A stretch of 64,000 nt of DNA from Rhodoferax sp. Lineage in GTDB: Bacteria; Pseudomonadota; Gammaproteobacteria; Burkholderiales; Burkholderiaceae_C. This document shows, piece by piece, positions 18,853 through 29,040 of this stretch. Made by a program: the position numbers and the translations under genes. Position 1 is the stretch's first letter; the number at the start of each line of letters is the position of its first letter. The notes beneath the pieces were generated by a model, which did no database searches, was not told where the DNA came from, and was given only the letters and a program-made list of their open reading frames with translations. The stretch lies in the NCBI RefSeq assembly GCF_010365055.1, contig NZ_JAAFHA010000003.1, positions 1-64,000 of the forward strand, in the 5' to 3' direction.

Positions 18853-20181
18853 ATGTATAAATACCAACAACCCGACCCGCGTGGTCACTTCGGCATTTAC
18901 GGCGGCAGCTTTGTTTCCGAGACGCTGACGCATGCCATCAATGAACTCAAGGCGGCTTACGCCAAGTACCAGTTCGACCCTGCTTTTGTCGCCGAATTCG
19001 AGTACGAACTCAAGCACTTTGTCGGTCGTCCCTCCCCTGTTTACCACGCCGCGCGCATGAGCCGCGAGCAGGGCGGCGCGCAGATTTTTCTCAAGCGCGA
19101 AGATCTGAACCACACCGGCGCCCACAAGATCAACAACACCATCGGCCAGGCGATGCTGGCCAAGCGCATGGGCAAGCCGCGCGTGATTGCCGAGACCGGC
19201 GCCGGCCAGCACGGCGTCGCCACCGCCACCATCTGCGCCCGCTACGGTCTGGAATGCGTGGTCTACATGGGCAGTGAAGACGTCAAGCGCCAAAGCCCCA
19301 ATGTGTACCGCATGAACCTGCTCGGCGCCACGGTGGTGCCGGTCGAATCGGGGAGCCGCACCCTCAAAGACGCCTTGAACGAGGCCATGCGCGACTGGGT
19401 CGCCAACGTGGACAACACGTTTTACATCATCGGCACGGTGGCCGGACCGCACCCGTACCCGATGATGGTGCGCGATTTTCAAAGCGTGATCGGCAAGGAA
19501 TGTCTGGTGCAAATGCCCGAGATGCTGCAAGCCGCAGGCTGCACCAGTGGCCAGCCGGACGTGGTCACGGCCTGTGTCGGCGGCGGCTCCAACGCCATGG
19601 GCATATTTCACCCCTACATTGCGCATGAAGCCACGCGCCTGATTGGCGTCGAAGCAGCAGGCGAAGGCATGGACAGCGGCAAACACTCGGCCTCGCTGCA
19701 ACGCGGCAGCCCGGGCGTGCTGCACGGCAACCGCACCTATGTGCTGCAAGACGACAACGGCCAGGTCACTGAAACACACAGCATCAGCGCCGGCCTGGAC
19801 TACCCTGGCGTTGGCCCGGAGCACGCCTTCCTCAAAGACATCGGCCGGGCCGAGTATGTGGGCATCACAGACCAGGAGGCCTTAGCCGCCTTCCACTACC
19901 TGTGCCGTACCGAAGGCATTATTCCGGCGCTCGAATCGAGTCACGCCGTGGCTTACGCCATGAAGCTGGCCAAAACCATGCGCCCAGACCAATCGATCCT
20001 GGTGAATTTGTCCGGTCGCGGCGACAAGGACATCGGCACCGTGGCCGATCTCTCCAACGCCAATTTCTTTTGCCGCCCCAGTTGCACCGGGCAGTCGGTC
20101 AAGGGAAACTCAATACAAAATAAGCCTGTAGCCCTTGTGCCGCTTGCGCGAACAGCTAGTGTTTCAGGAGCACCCCAATGA
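18853..20181 (+). CDS. trpB: Tryptophan synthase beta chain
   Basis: 442 residues. Condenses indole with serine using PLP. Lys92 in [10 protein letters not shown] is the Schiff-base lysine. [16 protein letters not shown] and the glycine loop [12 protein letters not shown] (PLP phosphate) are present. The family normally ends shortly after FCRPSC..SVKG, but here about 24 extra residues (419-442) follow, most of them encoded by a dispersed element read antisense. The stop overlaps the trpA start (ATGA). Confidence 0.96.
   Translation: MYKYQQPDPRGHFGIYGGSFVSETLTHAINELKAAYAKYQFDPAFVAEFEYELKHFVGRPSPVYHAARMSREQGGAQIFLKREDLNHTGAHKINNTIGQAMLAKRMGKPRVIAETGAGQHGVATATICARYGLECVVYMGSEDVKRQSPNVYRMNLLGATVVPVESGSRTLKDALNEAMRDWVANVDNTFYIIGTVAGPHPYPMMVRDFQSVIGKECLVQMPEMLQAAGCTSGQPDVVTACVGGGSNAMGIFHPYIAHEATRLIGVEAAGEGMDSGKHSASLQRGSPGVLHGNRTYVLQDDNGQVTETHSISAGLDYPGVGPEHAFLKDIGRAEYVGITDQEALAAFHYLCRTEGIIPALESSHAVAYAMKLAKTMRPDQSILVNLSGRGDKDIGTVADLSNANFFCRPSCTGQSVKGNSIQNKPVALVPLARTASVSGAPQ
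20116..20171 (-). repeat. 56-bp dispersed palindromic element, copy 4 (end of trpB)
   Basis: Minus strand: GCTCCTGAAACACTAGCTG, 20 bases, AAGGGCTACAGGCTTATTTTG. It is read antisense as the TrpB tail [18 protein letters not shown]. Read on the plus strand, its terminal arm contains CAGGAG, which serves as the trpA ribosome-binding site. Confidence 0.75.
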
Positions 20182-20999
20182 GCCGCATCGCGCCCACTTT
20201 TGCCGCGCTGAGGGCCCAAGGGCGCAAGGCCCTGATTCCCTATGTCACCGCGGGCTTCCCGTTCCCCGATGTCACGCCTGAGTTGATGCACGCATTTGTG
20301 GCGGGTGGCGCTGATGTGATTGAACTGGGCGTGCCCTTTTCCGACCCCAGCGCCGATGGCCCGGTGATCCAGAAAGCCGGCGACAAGGCACTGGCCGCCG
20401 GCATTGGCATGGTGCAAGTACTCGCTATGGTGCGCAGCTTCCGACAGCAGGACAACAGCACGCCGGTGGTGCTGATGGGCTACGCCAACCCGGTGGAGCG
20501 CTACAACCAGAAACATGACCGAGGGGACGCCAAGAGTGCTTTCGTGCTGGACGCAGCAGCAGCCGGTGTCGACGGTGTGCTGGTCGTCGACTACCCGCCC
20601 GAAGAATGCGAAGACTTTGCTTCTGAGCTCAAAAGTGCGGGACTGGACCTGATTTTCTTGCTCGCGCCCACCAGTACCGACGAGCGCATGCAGCAAGTCG
20701 CGCGGGTCGCCAGCGGCTATGTTTACTACGTCTCGCTAAAGGGTGTCACCGGGTCCGGCGCGCTCGACACCGCTGCCGTCGAGGCGATGCTGCCGCGCAT
20801 TCGTGCGCACGTGAACGTGCCGGTCGGCGTCGGTTTTGGCATTCGCGATGCCGCCACCGCCAGGATCATCGGGCAGGTGGCGGATGCGGTTGTCATCGGG
20901 AGCAAAATCATCGAGTTGATTGATGCACAGCCGCGGGACCAAGTGGCCCCGGTGGCACAAAAATTCCTGCGTGAAATCCGCACTGCGCTCGATTCATAA
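20178..20999 (+). CDS. trpA: Tryptophan synthase alpha chain
   Basis: 273 residues. Cleaves indole-3-glycerol phosphate to indole and G3P and channels indole to TrpB. Catalytic Glu49 ([13 protein letters not shown]) and Asp60 (SADGPVIQ) are in the canonical places. [19 protein letters not shown] and [10 protein letters not shown] form the phosphate site. Its AGGAG ribosome-binding site lies in the dispersed element at the end of trpB. A 50-base gap leads to accD. Confidence 0.96.
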   Translation: MSRIAPTFAALRAQGRKALIPYVTAGFPFPDVTPELMHAFVAGGADVIELGVPFSDPSADGPVIQKAGDKALAAGIGMVQVLAMVRSFRQQDNSTPVVLMGYANPVERYNQKHDRGDAKSAFVLDAAAAGVDGVLVVDYPPEECEDFASELKSAGLDLIFLLAPTSTDERMQQVARVASGYVYYVSLKGVTGSGALDTAAVEAMLPRIRAHVNVPVGVGFGIRDAATARIIGQVADAVVIGSKIIELIDAQPRDQVAPVAQKFLREIRTALDS

Positions 21000-21049
21000 T
21001 CCACCGCATGCCGTTTGACTTTTACATTTCTGATTAGCGGAGAAACGCC

Positions 21050-21922
21050 ATGAGCTGGCTCGAAAAACTACTTCCCCCAAAAATTCAGCAGACCAACCCG
21101 GCCGACCGGCGCAGCGTGCCCACGGGTCTGTGGATCAAATGCCCGAGTTGCGACAGCGTGCTGTACAAAACCGACCTGGAACAAAACCAGAATGTCTGCC
21201 CGAGCTGCAGCCACCACCACCGGATCGGCGCACGCGCCCGGCTCAATGTCTTTCTGGACAACGAAGGGCGTTATGAAATTGGCCAGGAGGTGCTGCCGGT
21301 CGATGCCCTCAAGTTCAAGGACAGCCGCAAGTACCCGGAGCGTTTGAAAGAAGCGCTGGAAAACACCGGCGAGACCGATGCGCTGGTGGTGATCGGCGGC
21401 GCGGTGATGGGTATCGGCGTGGTGGCGGCCTGCTTTGAATTCGAATTCATGGGCGGCAGCATGGGCTCCGTAGTAGGCGAGCGCTTTGTGCGGGGCGTGC
21501 ATACCGCGATCGAACAAAAAGTGCCGTTTGTCTGTTTCTCTTCGACCGGCGGCGCGCGCATGCAGGAAGGGCTGCTGAGCCTGATGCAAATGGCCAAGAC
21601 CAATGCCTCGTTGACGCGACTGGCCAAAAAAGGACTGCCCTTCATCAGCGTGCTGACCGATCCGACCATGGGCGGCGTCAGCGCAGGCTTTGCCTTTTTG
21701 GGCGACGTGGTGATCGCCGAACCCAAAGCCCTGATCGGCTTTGCGGGCCCGCGCGTGATCGAATCCACCATGCGTGTGACGCTGCCTGAAGGCTTTCAAC
21801 GCGCCGAATTCCTGCAGACCAAAGGCGCGATCGACCTCATTTGTGATCGCCGGGAGCTGCGCAAGACCATCGCCGAGACCTTGGCCATGTTGACGCGCCA
21901 ATCAGCGGATGCGGTGAGTTAA
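21050..21922 (+). CDS. accD: Acetyl-CoA carboxylase carboxyltransferase beta subunit
   Basis: 290 residues. With AccA it transfers CO2 from carboxybiotin to acetyl-CoA, forming malonyl-CoA. An N-terminal four-Cys zinc finger is seen as [10 protein letters not shown] and [13 protein letters not shown]. The crotonase-like core has [37 protein letters not shown] and [10 protein letters not shown]. trpA-accD adjacency is usual in this order. The folC gene that often follows accD in relatives is not here. Confidence 0.96.
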   Translation: MSWLEKLLPPKIQQTNPADRRSVPTGLWIKCPSCDSVLYKTDLEQNQNVCPSCSHHHRIGARARLNVFLDNEGRYEIGQEVLPVDALKFKDSRKYPERLKEALENTGETDALVVIGGAVMGIGVVAACFEFEFMGGSMGSVVGERFVRGVHTAIEQKVPFVCFSSTGGARMQEGLLSLMQMAKTNASLTRLAKKGLPFISVLTDPTMGGVSAGFAFLGDVVIAEPKALIGFAGPRVIESTMRVTLPEGFQRAEFLQTKGAIDLICDRRELRKTIAETLAMLTRQSADAVS

Positions 21923-22019
21923 AGAATCTGGGGCTGCATCAGGAAAAGACAGTCACAGTCCGCCCTTTGGGGCCTATCGCCGCGCCAGGCCCGAACTTGC
22001 CGGATCGCACGTTTTGCAC

Positions 22020-23054
22020 ATGCACACTAAATCTTCAGCCAGACACTTTGAACCCCAGCAGCACGATCGGGTTGACCTGTCGGTCGTGGTGCCGCTTTAC
22101 AACGAGCGCGAAGTCCTGCCCCTCTTGATTGAGCGCCTCGCCCAAGTGCTGACCCCGCTGGCGATCAGCTACGAATTGGTGCTGGTGGATGACGGCAGCC
22201 GCGATGGTAGCGGTGATATTTTGGTGGCGCTGGCCGCGCATGACCCACACATCAAGGCGGTACGGCTGAGTCGTAATTTTGGCAAAGAAGCGGCCTTGAG
22301 TGCAGGCATGGACCTGTCCAGCGGTGATGCCGTGGTGATTTTGGATGCCGATTTGCAGGACCCTCCCGAACTCATTGGCGCCATGCTGGAGGCGTTTTAC
22401 GCGGGTTCAGACATCGTCTGCATGAAACGCAGTACCCGGGCTGGTGAGTCCTGGGGCAAGCGCTTGAGCGCACATCTTTTTTACCGGATCCTCAACCGCA
22501 TCAGCCATTTCGCGATTCCTGAGGACACGGGAGACTTTCGACTGATGAGTCGGCGCGCCGTCAACGCGCTTAACAACCTGCCCGAGCGCAATCGCTACAT
22601 GAAAGGCCTGTTTGCATGGGTCGGGTTTCCGACCCATGTCATCGAATACGACCGCGAAGTGCGCGCCGCCGGCAGCACCAAATGGAATTTTTTCGGGCTG
22701 ATGGGTTTGGCGTTTGAAGGCATTACCTCTTTTTCAGTGGCCCCGTTGCGCTTAGCCATCAGCTTTGGGATGCTGGCAGCATTGGCGGGCGCGGCCTTTG
22801 GTTTGAAAATTGTGCTCGATGCCTTGTGGCATGGCAACGCGGTGAGCGGCTATCCATCCCTGATTGCCGTCATCACTTTTTTGGGTGGTGTGCAACTGCT
22901 TTCCATTGGCGTGGTTGGTGAATACGTGGGCAAAACATATTTGGAAGCCAAGCAGCGCCCACTGTATGTGTTGCGCGACGTGGTGCAAAGCCCGCGTGCG
23001 CTGAATCCAACCGACGCTGCACAAGAAGCAGCAGCCCATGAACAAACGCATTAA
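22020..23054 (+). CDS. Family-2 glycosyltransferase (dolichol-phosphate-mannose synthase / GtrB / ArnC type)
   Basis: 344 residues from ATG 22020. The GT-A catalytic domain (about residues 18-245) has SVVVPLYNEREVLPLLIERL, the nucleotide-sugar aspartates in VLVDDGSRDGSG and VVILDADLQDPPELI, and an acceptor region DTGDFRLMSRRAV. Two C-terminal transmembrane helices (about 245-325) follow, as in GtrB-like enzymes. It likely transfers a sugar to undecaprenyl phosphate at the inner membrane. Its 3' end overlaps the next gene by 17 bases, so the two probably act in sequence. The sugar is not predictable. Confidence 0.88.
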   Translation: MHTKSSARHFEPQQHDRVDLSVVVPLYNEREVLPLLIERLAQVLTPLAISYELVLVDDGSRDGSGDILVALAAHDPHIKAVRLSRNFGKEAALSAGMDLSSGDAVVILDADLQDPPELIGAMLEAFYAGSDIVCMKRSTRAGESWGKRLSAHLFYRILNRISHFAIPEDTGDFRLMSRRAVNALNNLPERNRYMKGLFAWVGFPTHVIEYDREVRAAGSTKWNFFGLMGLAFEGITSFSVAPLRLAISFGMLAALAGAAFGLKIVLDALWHGNAVSGYPSLIAVITFLGGVQLLSIGVVGEYVGKTYLEAKQRPLYVLRDVVQSPRALNPTDAAQEAAAHEQTH

Positions 23055-24492
23055 TCTATGGTGGCTGCTTGGCATTTTGCTCGGCCTGCGCCTGGTGGGC
23101 ATGGCGATCATGCCCCTGACCGGCACGTCCGAGCCCCGCTATGCAGAGATGGCCCGACTCATGGCGGCAACAGGCGACTGGATCACCCCCTGGTTTGCCC
23201 CTGAGCAGCCTTTTTGGGGCAAACCCCCGTTCTCTTTCTGGACCGAAGCCCTGGCCTTCAAACTGCTGGGGATTACAGAATTTGCCGTGCGGCTGCCCTC
23301 ATGGCTGGCTACGCTGGGCAGCATGGGCCTGATCTTTGCCTATGCCCGGGCCCACTTTGGTGAACGCGTGGCCACCTGGTCGCTGTTGATTTACGCGTCT
23401 TGCGCACTGGTGTTCATTGCCTCGGGCGCCGTGCTGACCGACCCCTTTCTGGCCTTGGCAACCACCTGGGCCATGGTGGCTTGGGCGATGGCAGCCAAGT
23501 CGCCCAGCTGGCCGTGGCGCTACGGCTTTTTTGTCGCACTGGCGCTGGGCCTGTTGGCCAAAGGACCGCTGATGGGTGTGCTGGTGGCGGGGCCGCTGCT
23601 GCCTTTGCTGGTGTTCTACCCCAGCCTGCGTTGCAGCGCCAAAAAAATGCCTTGGGTCACGGGTTTTGCATTGACACTGCTGCTGAGCTTGCCCTGGTAT
23701 GTGCTGGCGGAGCTTAAAACCCCTGGTTTTTTGAACTACTTTTTAGTCGGCGAACATTTCTTGCGCTTCATTGATTCTGGCTGGGCTGGCGATTTGTATG
23801 GCGTGGCGCACAAACGCGTGAAAGGCGCCATCTGGCTTGATGTGTTGATTGCCTCTCTTCCGTGGGGCTTGCTGGCACTGGCCATGCTGCTGCGCCAACT
23901 GATCAAACCCGCACAACGTGCCGCGCTGTGGCAAAAGCGGCTTGACCCCAACCTGGCCTATCTGCTGGCCTGGGCTTTGTTTACCCCCGTATTTTTTTCT
24001 CTCTCAGGTAATATTTTGTGGACTTACGTGCTGCCTGCACTGGCTGCCTTTAGCGTGCTGATGGCGCTGAGCGTGCAACAAGCCCTGGCAAACACACGCT
24101 GGGCGCTCGCCATGCCGGTGACACTGACCCTGCTGATTCCCCTGGGTGTGACCTTGTACATGATTGTGGGTGCGCTGCAGCCGCAGCGCCTGAAAACCGA
24201 AAAATACCTGGTTGCCCACGCCCTGGCGCAAATGAAGCCCGACGACAAGCTGGTCTACCTTGATAAGGTCCCGTTTTCAGCTACTTTTTACGCGCATGGC
24301 AATGTCAGTGCCGTCAGCCTGAATGCCTTAGCCCAAATGCCAAACTCAGCCGCAGCGCTGTATGTGGGTCTGCCAAAGGAAGATTTGCAGCGGGTTGCCG
24401 CCGCGTTAAACACCCCGTTGCAATCCAGCTTTGAAAGCCGCGAACATGTGTTGGTACTCATCCCACCCAAGCTCGCGGCATTGCCCCGATAG
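23038..24492 (+). CDS. ArnT/PMT-type integral-membrane glycosyltransferase (GT83-like)
   Basis: 484 residues with about ten hydrophobic segments. The first periplasmic loop holds [15 protein letters not shown] with the catalytic acidic residue typical of ArnT-like enzymes. [18 protein letters not shown] and [14 protein letters not shown] are further family motifs. The enzyme takes a sugar from a polyprenyl-phosphate donor and attaches it to an outer-leaflet acceptor such as lipid A or another glycolipid. The upstream family-2 transferase would make the donor. No Ara4N synthesis genes are nearby, so an arnT symbol is not justified. Confidence 0.85.
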   Translation: MNKRINLWWLLGILLGLRLVGMAIMPLTGTSEPRYAEMARLMAATGDWITPWFAPEQPFWGKPPFSFWTEALAFKLLGITEFAVRLPSWLATLGSMGLIFAYARAHFGERVATWSLLIYASCALVFIASGAVLTDPFLALATTWAMVAWAMAAKSPSWPWRYGFFVALALGLLAKGPLMGVLVAGPLLPLLVFYPSLRCSAKKMPWVTGFALTLLLSLPWYVLAELKTPGFLNYFLVGEHFLRFIDSGWAGDLYGVAHKRVKGAIWLDVLIASLPWGLLALAMLLRQLIKPAQRAALWQKRLDPNLAYLLAWALFTPVFFSLSGNILWTYVLPALAAFSVLMALSVQQALANTRWALAMPVTLTLLIPLGVTLYMIVGALQPQRLKTEKYLVAHALAQMKPDDKLVYLDKVPFSATFYAHGNVSAVSLNALAQMPNSAAALYVGLPKEDLQRVAAALNTPLQSSFESREHVLVLIPPKLAALPR

Positions 24493-24629
24493 CCACAAGT
24501 ACAGGCGCTACAAAAAGATCAGGCCACCATGCCACGCAATTCGAGGTTGCCAGGCCGATAACACGCTTCACGTCCAGATCGTGCGGGCGCACCATGCAGG
24601 CACGCAGTGCCGCCAAATGGATCTTTGCA

Positions 24630-25196
24630 CTAAAAAGCCATCAATGCAGCGGCCTGCAGGCTTCCCAGCACAATCGAGGCGATCTGCAGCAACAGCAACA
24701 GCACCAGCGGCGACAAGTCAATGCCGCCCACCAGCGGCACCACACGGCGGATCGGCATCAGGAGCGGTGCAACCAGCCGCCCGATCACGTCCGCGATGGG
24801 CGACTGGGTCTGCACCCAGGACAGCACGGCATACACAATGACCAGACCGGTCATGCCCGAGATCGCCAGCCGCACCAGACCAAAAGCCGCCAGAATTGGC
24901 ACCGCAAACAGGCCGCCGCCGGCGCCCGCGACCAGCCACAACAACAAGAACTGCGCCAGCTCCAGCGCAAAAGCCGCCACCAGGCTCGCCAGGTCCCAAC
25001 GCCCCGCGGCCGGCACGACACGCCGCAGCGGCAGCACCAGCCAGTCGGTCAGCGCAAAGACAAAACGCCCAATCGGATTGCCCGAGCGGATCGACATCGG
25101 AATGCGTTGGTACTGCATATAAAGCCGCAGCAGACTGGCGCCGGCAAGGATGCTGGTGGCCACTTCGAGCAGCAGGGAAAAGATTTGGTAGAGCAT
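24630..25196 (-). CDS. YggT family membrane protein
   Basis: 188 residues with two YGGT repeats. Each has a transmembrane pair and the motif [20 protein letters not shown] (first) or [20 protein letters not shown] (second). YggT proteins are small integral inner-membrane proteins linked to osmotic tolerance or cell-division and membrane organisation in other organisms; the biochemical role is unknown. It is divergent from lysS across 126 bases. Confidence 0.85.
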   Translation of the reverse strand: MLYQIFSLLLEVATSILAGASLLRLYMQYQRIPMSIRSGNPIGRFVFALTDWLVLPLRRVVPAAGRWDLASLVAAFALELAQFLLLWLVAGAGGGLFAVPILAAFGLVRLAISGMTGLVIVYAVLSWVQTQSPIADVIGRLVAPLLMPIRRVVPLVGGIDLSPLVLLLLLQIASIVLGSLQAAALMAF

Positions 25197-25322
25197 GGTG
25201 CCAAGTTTATCGGTTCGCAGAACCAGGGCGTGCGGGCAGAGCCACTTAAAATGCTCTGTTTCGCCAAAGAACGCCCGTCAAGGCTCCGTCCTTGTCGCCC
25301 TCACTTCTTTCCACTGCGCCCC

Positions 25323-26882
25323 ATGTCCGACCATTCCAGCACCCCTGCCCCAGCCCCCGTTGACGAAAACCAATTGATCCTGGAGCGCCGAGACAAACTG
25401 AAAGCCCTGCGCCAGCTGCAGGCCGAGGGCAAGGGCGTCGCCTTTCCCAACGACTTCAAGCCGGCCGACCACGCCTTTGATTTGTTTGCGGCCCACGCCG
25501 GTCAAACCCCGGAAGGCCTGGTCGAGCAAGGCACCGTCGCCAAAGTCGCCGGGCGCATGATGCTCAAGCGCGTCATGGGCAAGGCCAGCTTTGCCACCCT
25601 GCAAGACAGCACCGGGCGCATCCAGCTCTACATCAAGGGCGAAGATGTGGGGGCCGAGGTGTACGCCAGCTTCAAGCACTGGGACCTGGGGGACATCGTG
25701 GCCGCCGAGGGCAAGGTCTTCAAGACCAAGACCGGCGAGCTCTCGATTCATGCCTCGGAAGTGCGCCTGCTGACCAAGAGCCTGCGTCCGATGCCCGACA
25801 AGTTTCACGGCATGAACGACCAGGAGACCAAATACCGCCAGCGCTATGTTGACTTGATGATGGATGAGAGCACGCGCGCGCGCTTCACGGCCCGCAGCAA
25901 GGCGGTCAGCGGCATTCGCGAGTTCATGGTGGCGCACGACTTTCTGGAAGTGGAAACGCCGATGCTGCACCCCATTCCCGGAGGCGCCAACGCCAAGCCC
26001 TTCGCCACACACCACAATGCGCTGGACCAGAAAATGTTTCTGCGCATTGCGCCCGAGCTGTACTTGAAGCGGCTGATCGTGGGCGGGTTCGAGCGCGTGT
26101 TCGAGATCAACCGCAGCTTTCGCAATGAAGGCATCTCGGTGCGCCACAACCCCGAGTTCACCATGATGGAGTTCTATGCCGCCTACTGGGACTACCAGGA
26201 CCTGATGACCTTCACCGAAAAGTTGATTCGCGATGCGGCGCAGAAAGCCGTTGGCACCCTGGAGCTGAGCTACGGCGGCCGCGCGGTTGATCTGACCCAA
26301 CCGTTTGAGCGCCTGACGATTCACGAGGCCATCTGCAAGCACACCGAAGCCGGTCAGCCGCTGGAAGACGGCTCCGGCTTGAAGGTCGACAGCGCCGCCT
26401 GGTTGCGTAGCGTGCTACCCAAACTCGGCATCACCGAGGCCAAGCACCACCTATCCACCCGCAGCCTGCCCAGTCTGCAGGTGCTGTACTTCGAAGAAAC
26501 GGTGGAAGAAAAGCTCTGGCAGCCGACCTTCATCATGGAGCACCCGACCGAAATCTCCCCACTGGCACGCGCCAATGACAACCGGCCTGAAGTGACCGAA
26601 CGCTTTGAGCTCTACATCACCGGCCGCGAATTCGGCAACGGCTTTTCCGAGCTCAACGACGCCGAAGAGCAAGCCGCGCGCTTTCACGACCAGGTGGCGG
26701 CCAAGGACGAGGGCGACGACGAGGCCATGTATTACGACCACGACTTCATTCGCGCGCTGGAATACGGCATGCCGCCCACCGGCGGCTGCGGCGTGGGCCT
26801 GGACCGGCTGATGATGCTGCTGACCGATAGCAGCAGCATCCGCGACGTGATCCTGTTCCCGGCGCTGCGCCACGAAGTTTAA
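25323..26882 (+). CDS. lysS: Lysyl-tRNA synthetase (class II)
   Basis: 519 residues from ATG 25323. The same frame is open far upstream, but that stretch is only the antisense of yggT. An N-terminal OB-fold anticodon-binding domain (about 65-175, [19 protein letters not shown]) is followed by the class II core. Motif 2 is [29 protein letters not shown] and motif 3 is [13 protein letters not shown]. The ending [12 protein letters not shown] is typical of LysS. Confidence 0.96.
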   Translation: MSDHSSTPAPAPVDENQLILERRDKLKALRQLQAEGKGVAFPNDFKPADHAFDLFAAHAGQTPEGLVEQGTVAKVAGRMMLKRVMGKASFATLQDSTGRIQLYIKGEDVGAEVYASFKHWDLGDIVAAEGKVFKTKTGELSIHASEVRLLTKSLRPMPDKFHGMNDQETKYRQRYVDLMMDESTRARFTARSKAVSGIREFMVAHDFLEVETPMLHPIPGGANAKPFATHHNALDQKMFLRIAPELYLKRLIVGGFERVFEINRSFRNEGISVRHNPEFTMMEFYAAYWDYQDLMTFTEKLIRDAAQKAVGTLELSYGGRAVDLTQPFERLTIHEAICKHTEAGQPLEDGSGLKVDSAAWLRSVLPKLGITEAKHHLSTRSLPSLQVLYFEETVEEKLWQPTFIMEHPTEISPLARANDNRPEVTERFELYITGREFGNGFSELNDAEEQAARFHDQVAAKDEGDDEAMYYDHDFIRALEYGMPPTGGCGVGLDRLMMLLTDSSSIRDVILFPALRHEV

Positions 26883-26883
26883 G

Positions 26884-26939
26884 GCAAATCGGCCTCTAGC
26901 CCCCGCGAACACTGCATATGCAGCTATGAATTCATTAGC
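26884..26939 (-). repeat. 56-bp dispersed palindromic element, copy 5
   Basis: Minus strand: GCTAATGAATTCATAGCTG, 20 bases, GGGGGCTAGAGGCCGATTTGC. It fills the lysS-to-metallopeptidase gap. The start ATG of the next gene (26926) and its first codons (MNSLA) lie inside the left arm. Confidence 0.8.
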
Positions 26940-27495
26940 ATCCTGTGCGCCCGCCCAGCGCCTGAAGTTTCTGCAGGGCTACCCGGCTGACACGCTGGCG
27001 CAGGTGGCCCAGCTCATCGCTGACCAGCGACTGGGCCAGTGGCTACAGAATAAGTACCCCGATGCCCACGGCGTGCGGACCGACAAGGCACTGTTTGAGT
27101 ACGTGCAGGCGCTCAAGGCAAACTACCTGCGCGGTGCCGAACCTTTGGCCAAGGTGGCTTTTGACAGCAAATTGCAGATCGTGCAGCACGCGCTGGGCAC
27201 CCACACCACGGTATCGCGCGTGCAGGGCAACAAACTCAAAGCCAAACGCGAAATCCGCATTGCTGCCCTGTTCAAGGACGCACCGCCCGAGTTCCTGACC
27301 ATGATCAGCGTGCATGAGCTGGCGCACCTCAAGGAGCGCGCCCATGACAAGGCCTTTTACCAGCTGTGCTGCCACATGGAGCCGCGCTACCACCAGCTGG
27401 AGTTTGAGTTGCGGGTCTATCTGACCCATCTGGATGCCTCGGGGCCGCGTTTATGGGGGCTGCAAGCGGAGCCCCGCCCCGCCTCCTCGGCCTGA
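26926..27495 (+). CDS. YgjP-like zinc metallopeptidase domain protein
   Basis: 189 residues. The C-terminal half has VHELAHLKERAHDKAFYQL, an HExxH zinc motif followed by the HDKAFY stretch and HMEPRYHQ, as in the YgjP/WSS1-like (DUF45) group. The protein should be cytoplasmic, as there is no signal peptide. The substrate is unknown. The ATG at 26926 lies within a dispersed element and has no obvious ribosome-binding site, so the natural start could differ; the next in-frame ATG is too deep in the domain. Confidence 0.78.
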   Translation: MNSLASCAPAQRLKFLQGYPADTLAQVAQLIADQRLGQWLQNKYPDAHGVRTDKALFEYVQALKANYLRGAEPLAKVAFDSKLQIVQHALGTHTTVSRVQGNKLKAKREIRIAALFKDAPPEFLTMISVHELAHLKERAHDKAFYQLCCHMEPRYHQLEFELRVYLTHLDASGPRLWGLQAEPRPASSA

Positions 27496-27522
27496 TCCTC
27501 GGCCTCTGGCATCATCACGCGA

Positions 27523-29022
27523 ATGGACGATAACTTGCCCCCCCTCATTGAGGCCCTGCTGGAGCCCAAGCGGTATCCAGGTGCGGTGCAACGGGTTGAC
27601 CTGGTGCAGACGCACATCTCGTGGGTGCTGCTGGCGGGGGACTTTGCCTACAAGATCAAGAAGCCGGTGAAGCTGTCTTTTCTCGACTTCAGCACGCTGG
27701 CGCAACGCCAGCGCTACTGTCAGAACGAGTTGCGCCTGAACCGCCGCTTTGCGCCGGACCTCTACCTGGAGGTGCTCGCCATTGGCAACACGCCGCAAGA
27801 CCCGCAATGGGGCGGCCTCGGCACACCGATCGAATACGCCGTCAAGATGCGCCGCTTCGACGAAGCCGGGCGGCTTGACCGAGTCTGTGCCCGCGGTGAA
27901 CTGCAGGCCTCGCACGTGTCCGATCTGGCCGGCACCGTGAGCGCCTTTCATCAGGCGGCGGCAGTGGCGCCGCAAGACTCACCCTTTGGCGCACCGCCGC
28001 AGGTCATCGCGCCGATGCGGGACAACTTCGACGCGCTGCGGGACGGTTTGCCGGCAACGGGCCTGCCCAGCCGGCTCAAAGCCTTGCATGCCTGGACCGA
28101 GGCGCAGTTTGCGCAACACACGCCGCTCTTACAGGCGCGCAAGCAGGCCGGCTGGGTGCGTGAATGCCACGGCGATCTGCACCTGGCGAATCTGGTCCTG
28201 ATTGACCAGCGGGTGCGGATGTTTGACGGCATCGAGTTCAGCGACAGCCTGCGCTGGATTGATGTCGCCAGCGAAGTCGCCTTCACCTATGTCGACCTGC
28301 TCGCCCACCAGCAAAGCGGCCTGGCTGACTGGTTCATCGACGAGTACCTGAGCCGCACCGGCGACTATGAAGCCGCCGCTCTGCTGCGCTTTTACGGCGT
28401 TTACCGGGCCATGGTGCGGGCCAAGGTGGCGGCGATTCGCACACGGCAAACGCAGGACGACGGCAGTGAGGCGCTGGCCTATATCGCGCTGGCCGAGCGC
28501 CTGATGACGCCGCCCGCGCCCCGCCTAGTGATCACACATGGCCTCTCCGGTTGCGGCAAGACCGTGGCATCGAACCGGTTGCTGCTAAGCGACGCCCATG
28601 CCAGCACCCTGCGCCTGCGCTCCGATGTGGAGCGCAAGCGCCTGTTCGGACTGAGCGGCAGCGCGCGCAGCGGCGCTACGCTCAACCAGGGCATTTACGC
28701 CTTGGACGCCCACGGCCGCACCTATGGCCACCTGCGTGAACAGGCCCGGCGCTTGCTGCTCTCTAGCTGGTCAGTGATTGTGGACGCCACCTTCCCGCAC
28801 CGCTCCGACCGCGACGCCTTTCGCGCGCTGGCGCGCGAGTGCGATGTGGCGTTCAGCATCCTGGCGCCGCAGGCCACGCCCGCGCAGCTGCGCGAACGTA
28901 TCCTGGCACGTCACGCCCTGGGGCAGGACGCGTCCGAGGCGACCCTGGACGTGCTGGCGCAGCAGATGCGCACGCTGGAGCCGCTGGGGCCTGATGAAGC
29001 GCTGGAAATTGAACCGTCCTAA
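27523..29022 (+). CDS. APH-like kinase domain fused to AAA/P-loop kinase domain
   Basis: 499 residues. The N-terminal part (about 1-320) resembles aminoglycoside-phosphotransferase-type kinases, with YKIKKPVKLSFLDFSTL and the catalytic loop CHGDLHLANLVL plus the metal motif FDGIEFSD. The C-terminal part (about 335-495) is a zeta-toxin/gluconate-kinase-like P-loop domain with Walker A GLSGCGKT and RSDVERKRLFGL. This architecture is widespread in proteobacteria, usually as an uncharacterised bifunctional protein. The substrate is unknown and resistance to aminoglycosides should not be assumed. Confidence 0.82.
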   Translation: MDDNLPPLIEALLEPKRYPGAVQRVDLVQTHISWVLLAGDFAYKIKKPVKLSFLDFSTLAQRQRYCQNELRLNRRFAPDLYLEVLAIGNTPQDPQWGGLGTPIEYAVKMRRFDEAGRLDRVCARGELQASHVSDLAGTVSAFHQAAAVAPQDSPFGAPPQVIAPMRDNFDALRDGLPATGLPSRLKALHAWTEAQFAQHTPLLQARKQAGWVRECHGDLHLANLVLIDQRVRMFDGIEFSDSLRWIDVASEVAFTYVDLLAHQQSGLADWFIDEYLSRTGDYEAAALLRFYGVYRAMVRAKVAAIRTRQTQDDGSEALAYIALAERLMTPPAPRLVITHGLSGCGKTVASNRLLLSDAHASTLRLRSDVERKRLFGLSGSARSGATLNQGIYALDAHGRTYGHLREQARRLLLSSWSVIVDATFPHRSDRDAFRALARECDVAFSILAPQATPAQLRERILARHALGQDASEATLDVLAQQMRTLEPLGPDEALEIEPS

Positions 29023-29040
29023 GACTTTTAAAATCAAGCC

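Noticed and set aside
24270-24530. TTCAGCTACTTTTTA in the ArnT-like gene and CAAGTACAGGCGCTAC after it as element pieces
   Set aside because: Only short anchors match and the 25-base spacing is not met.
24594-25322. N-terminal extension of lysS by about 243 codons
   Set aside because: The extension is only the antisense of yggT and is Gln/Arg/His-rich; LysRS begins at 25323.
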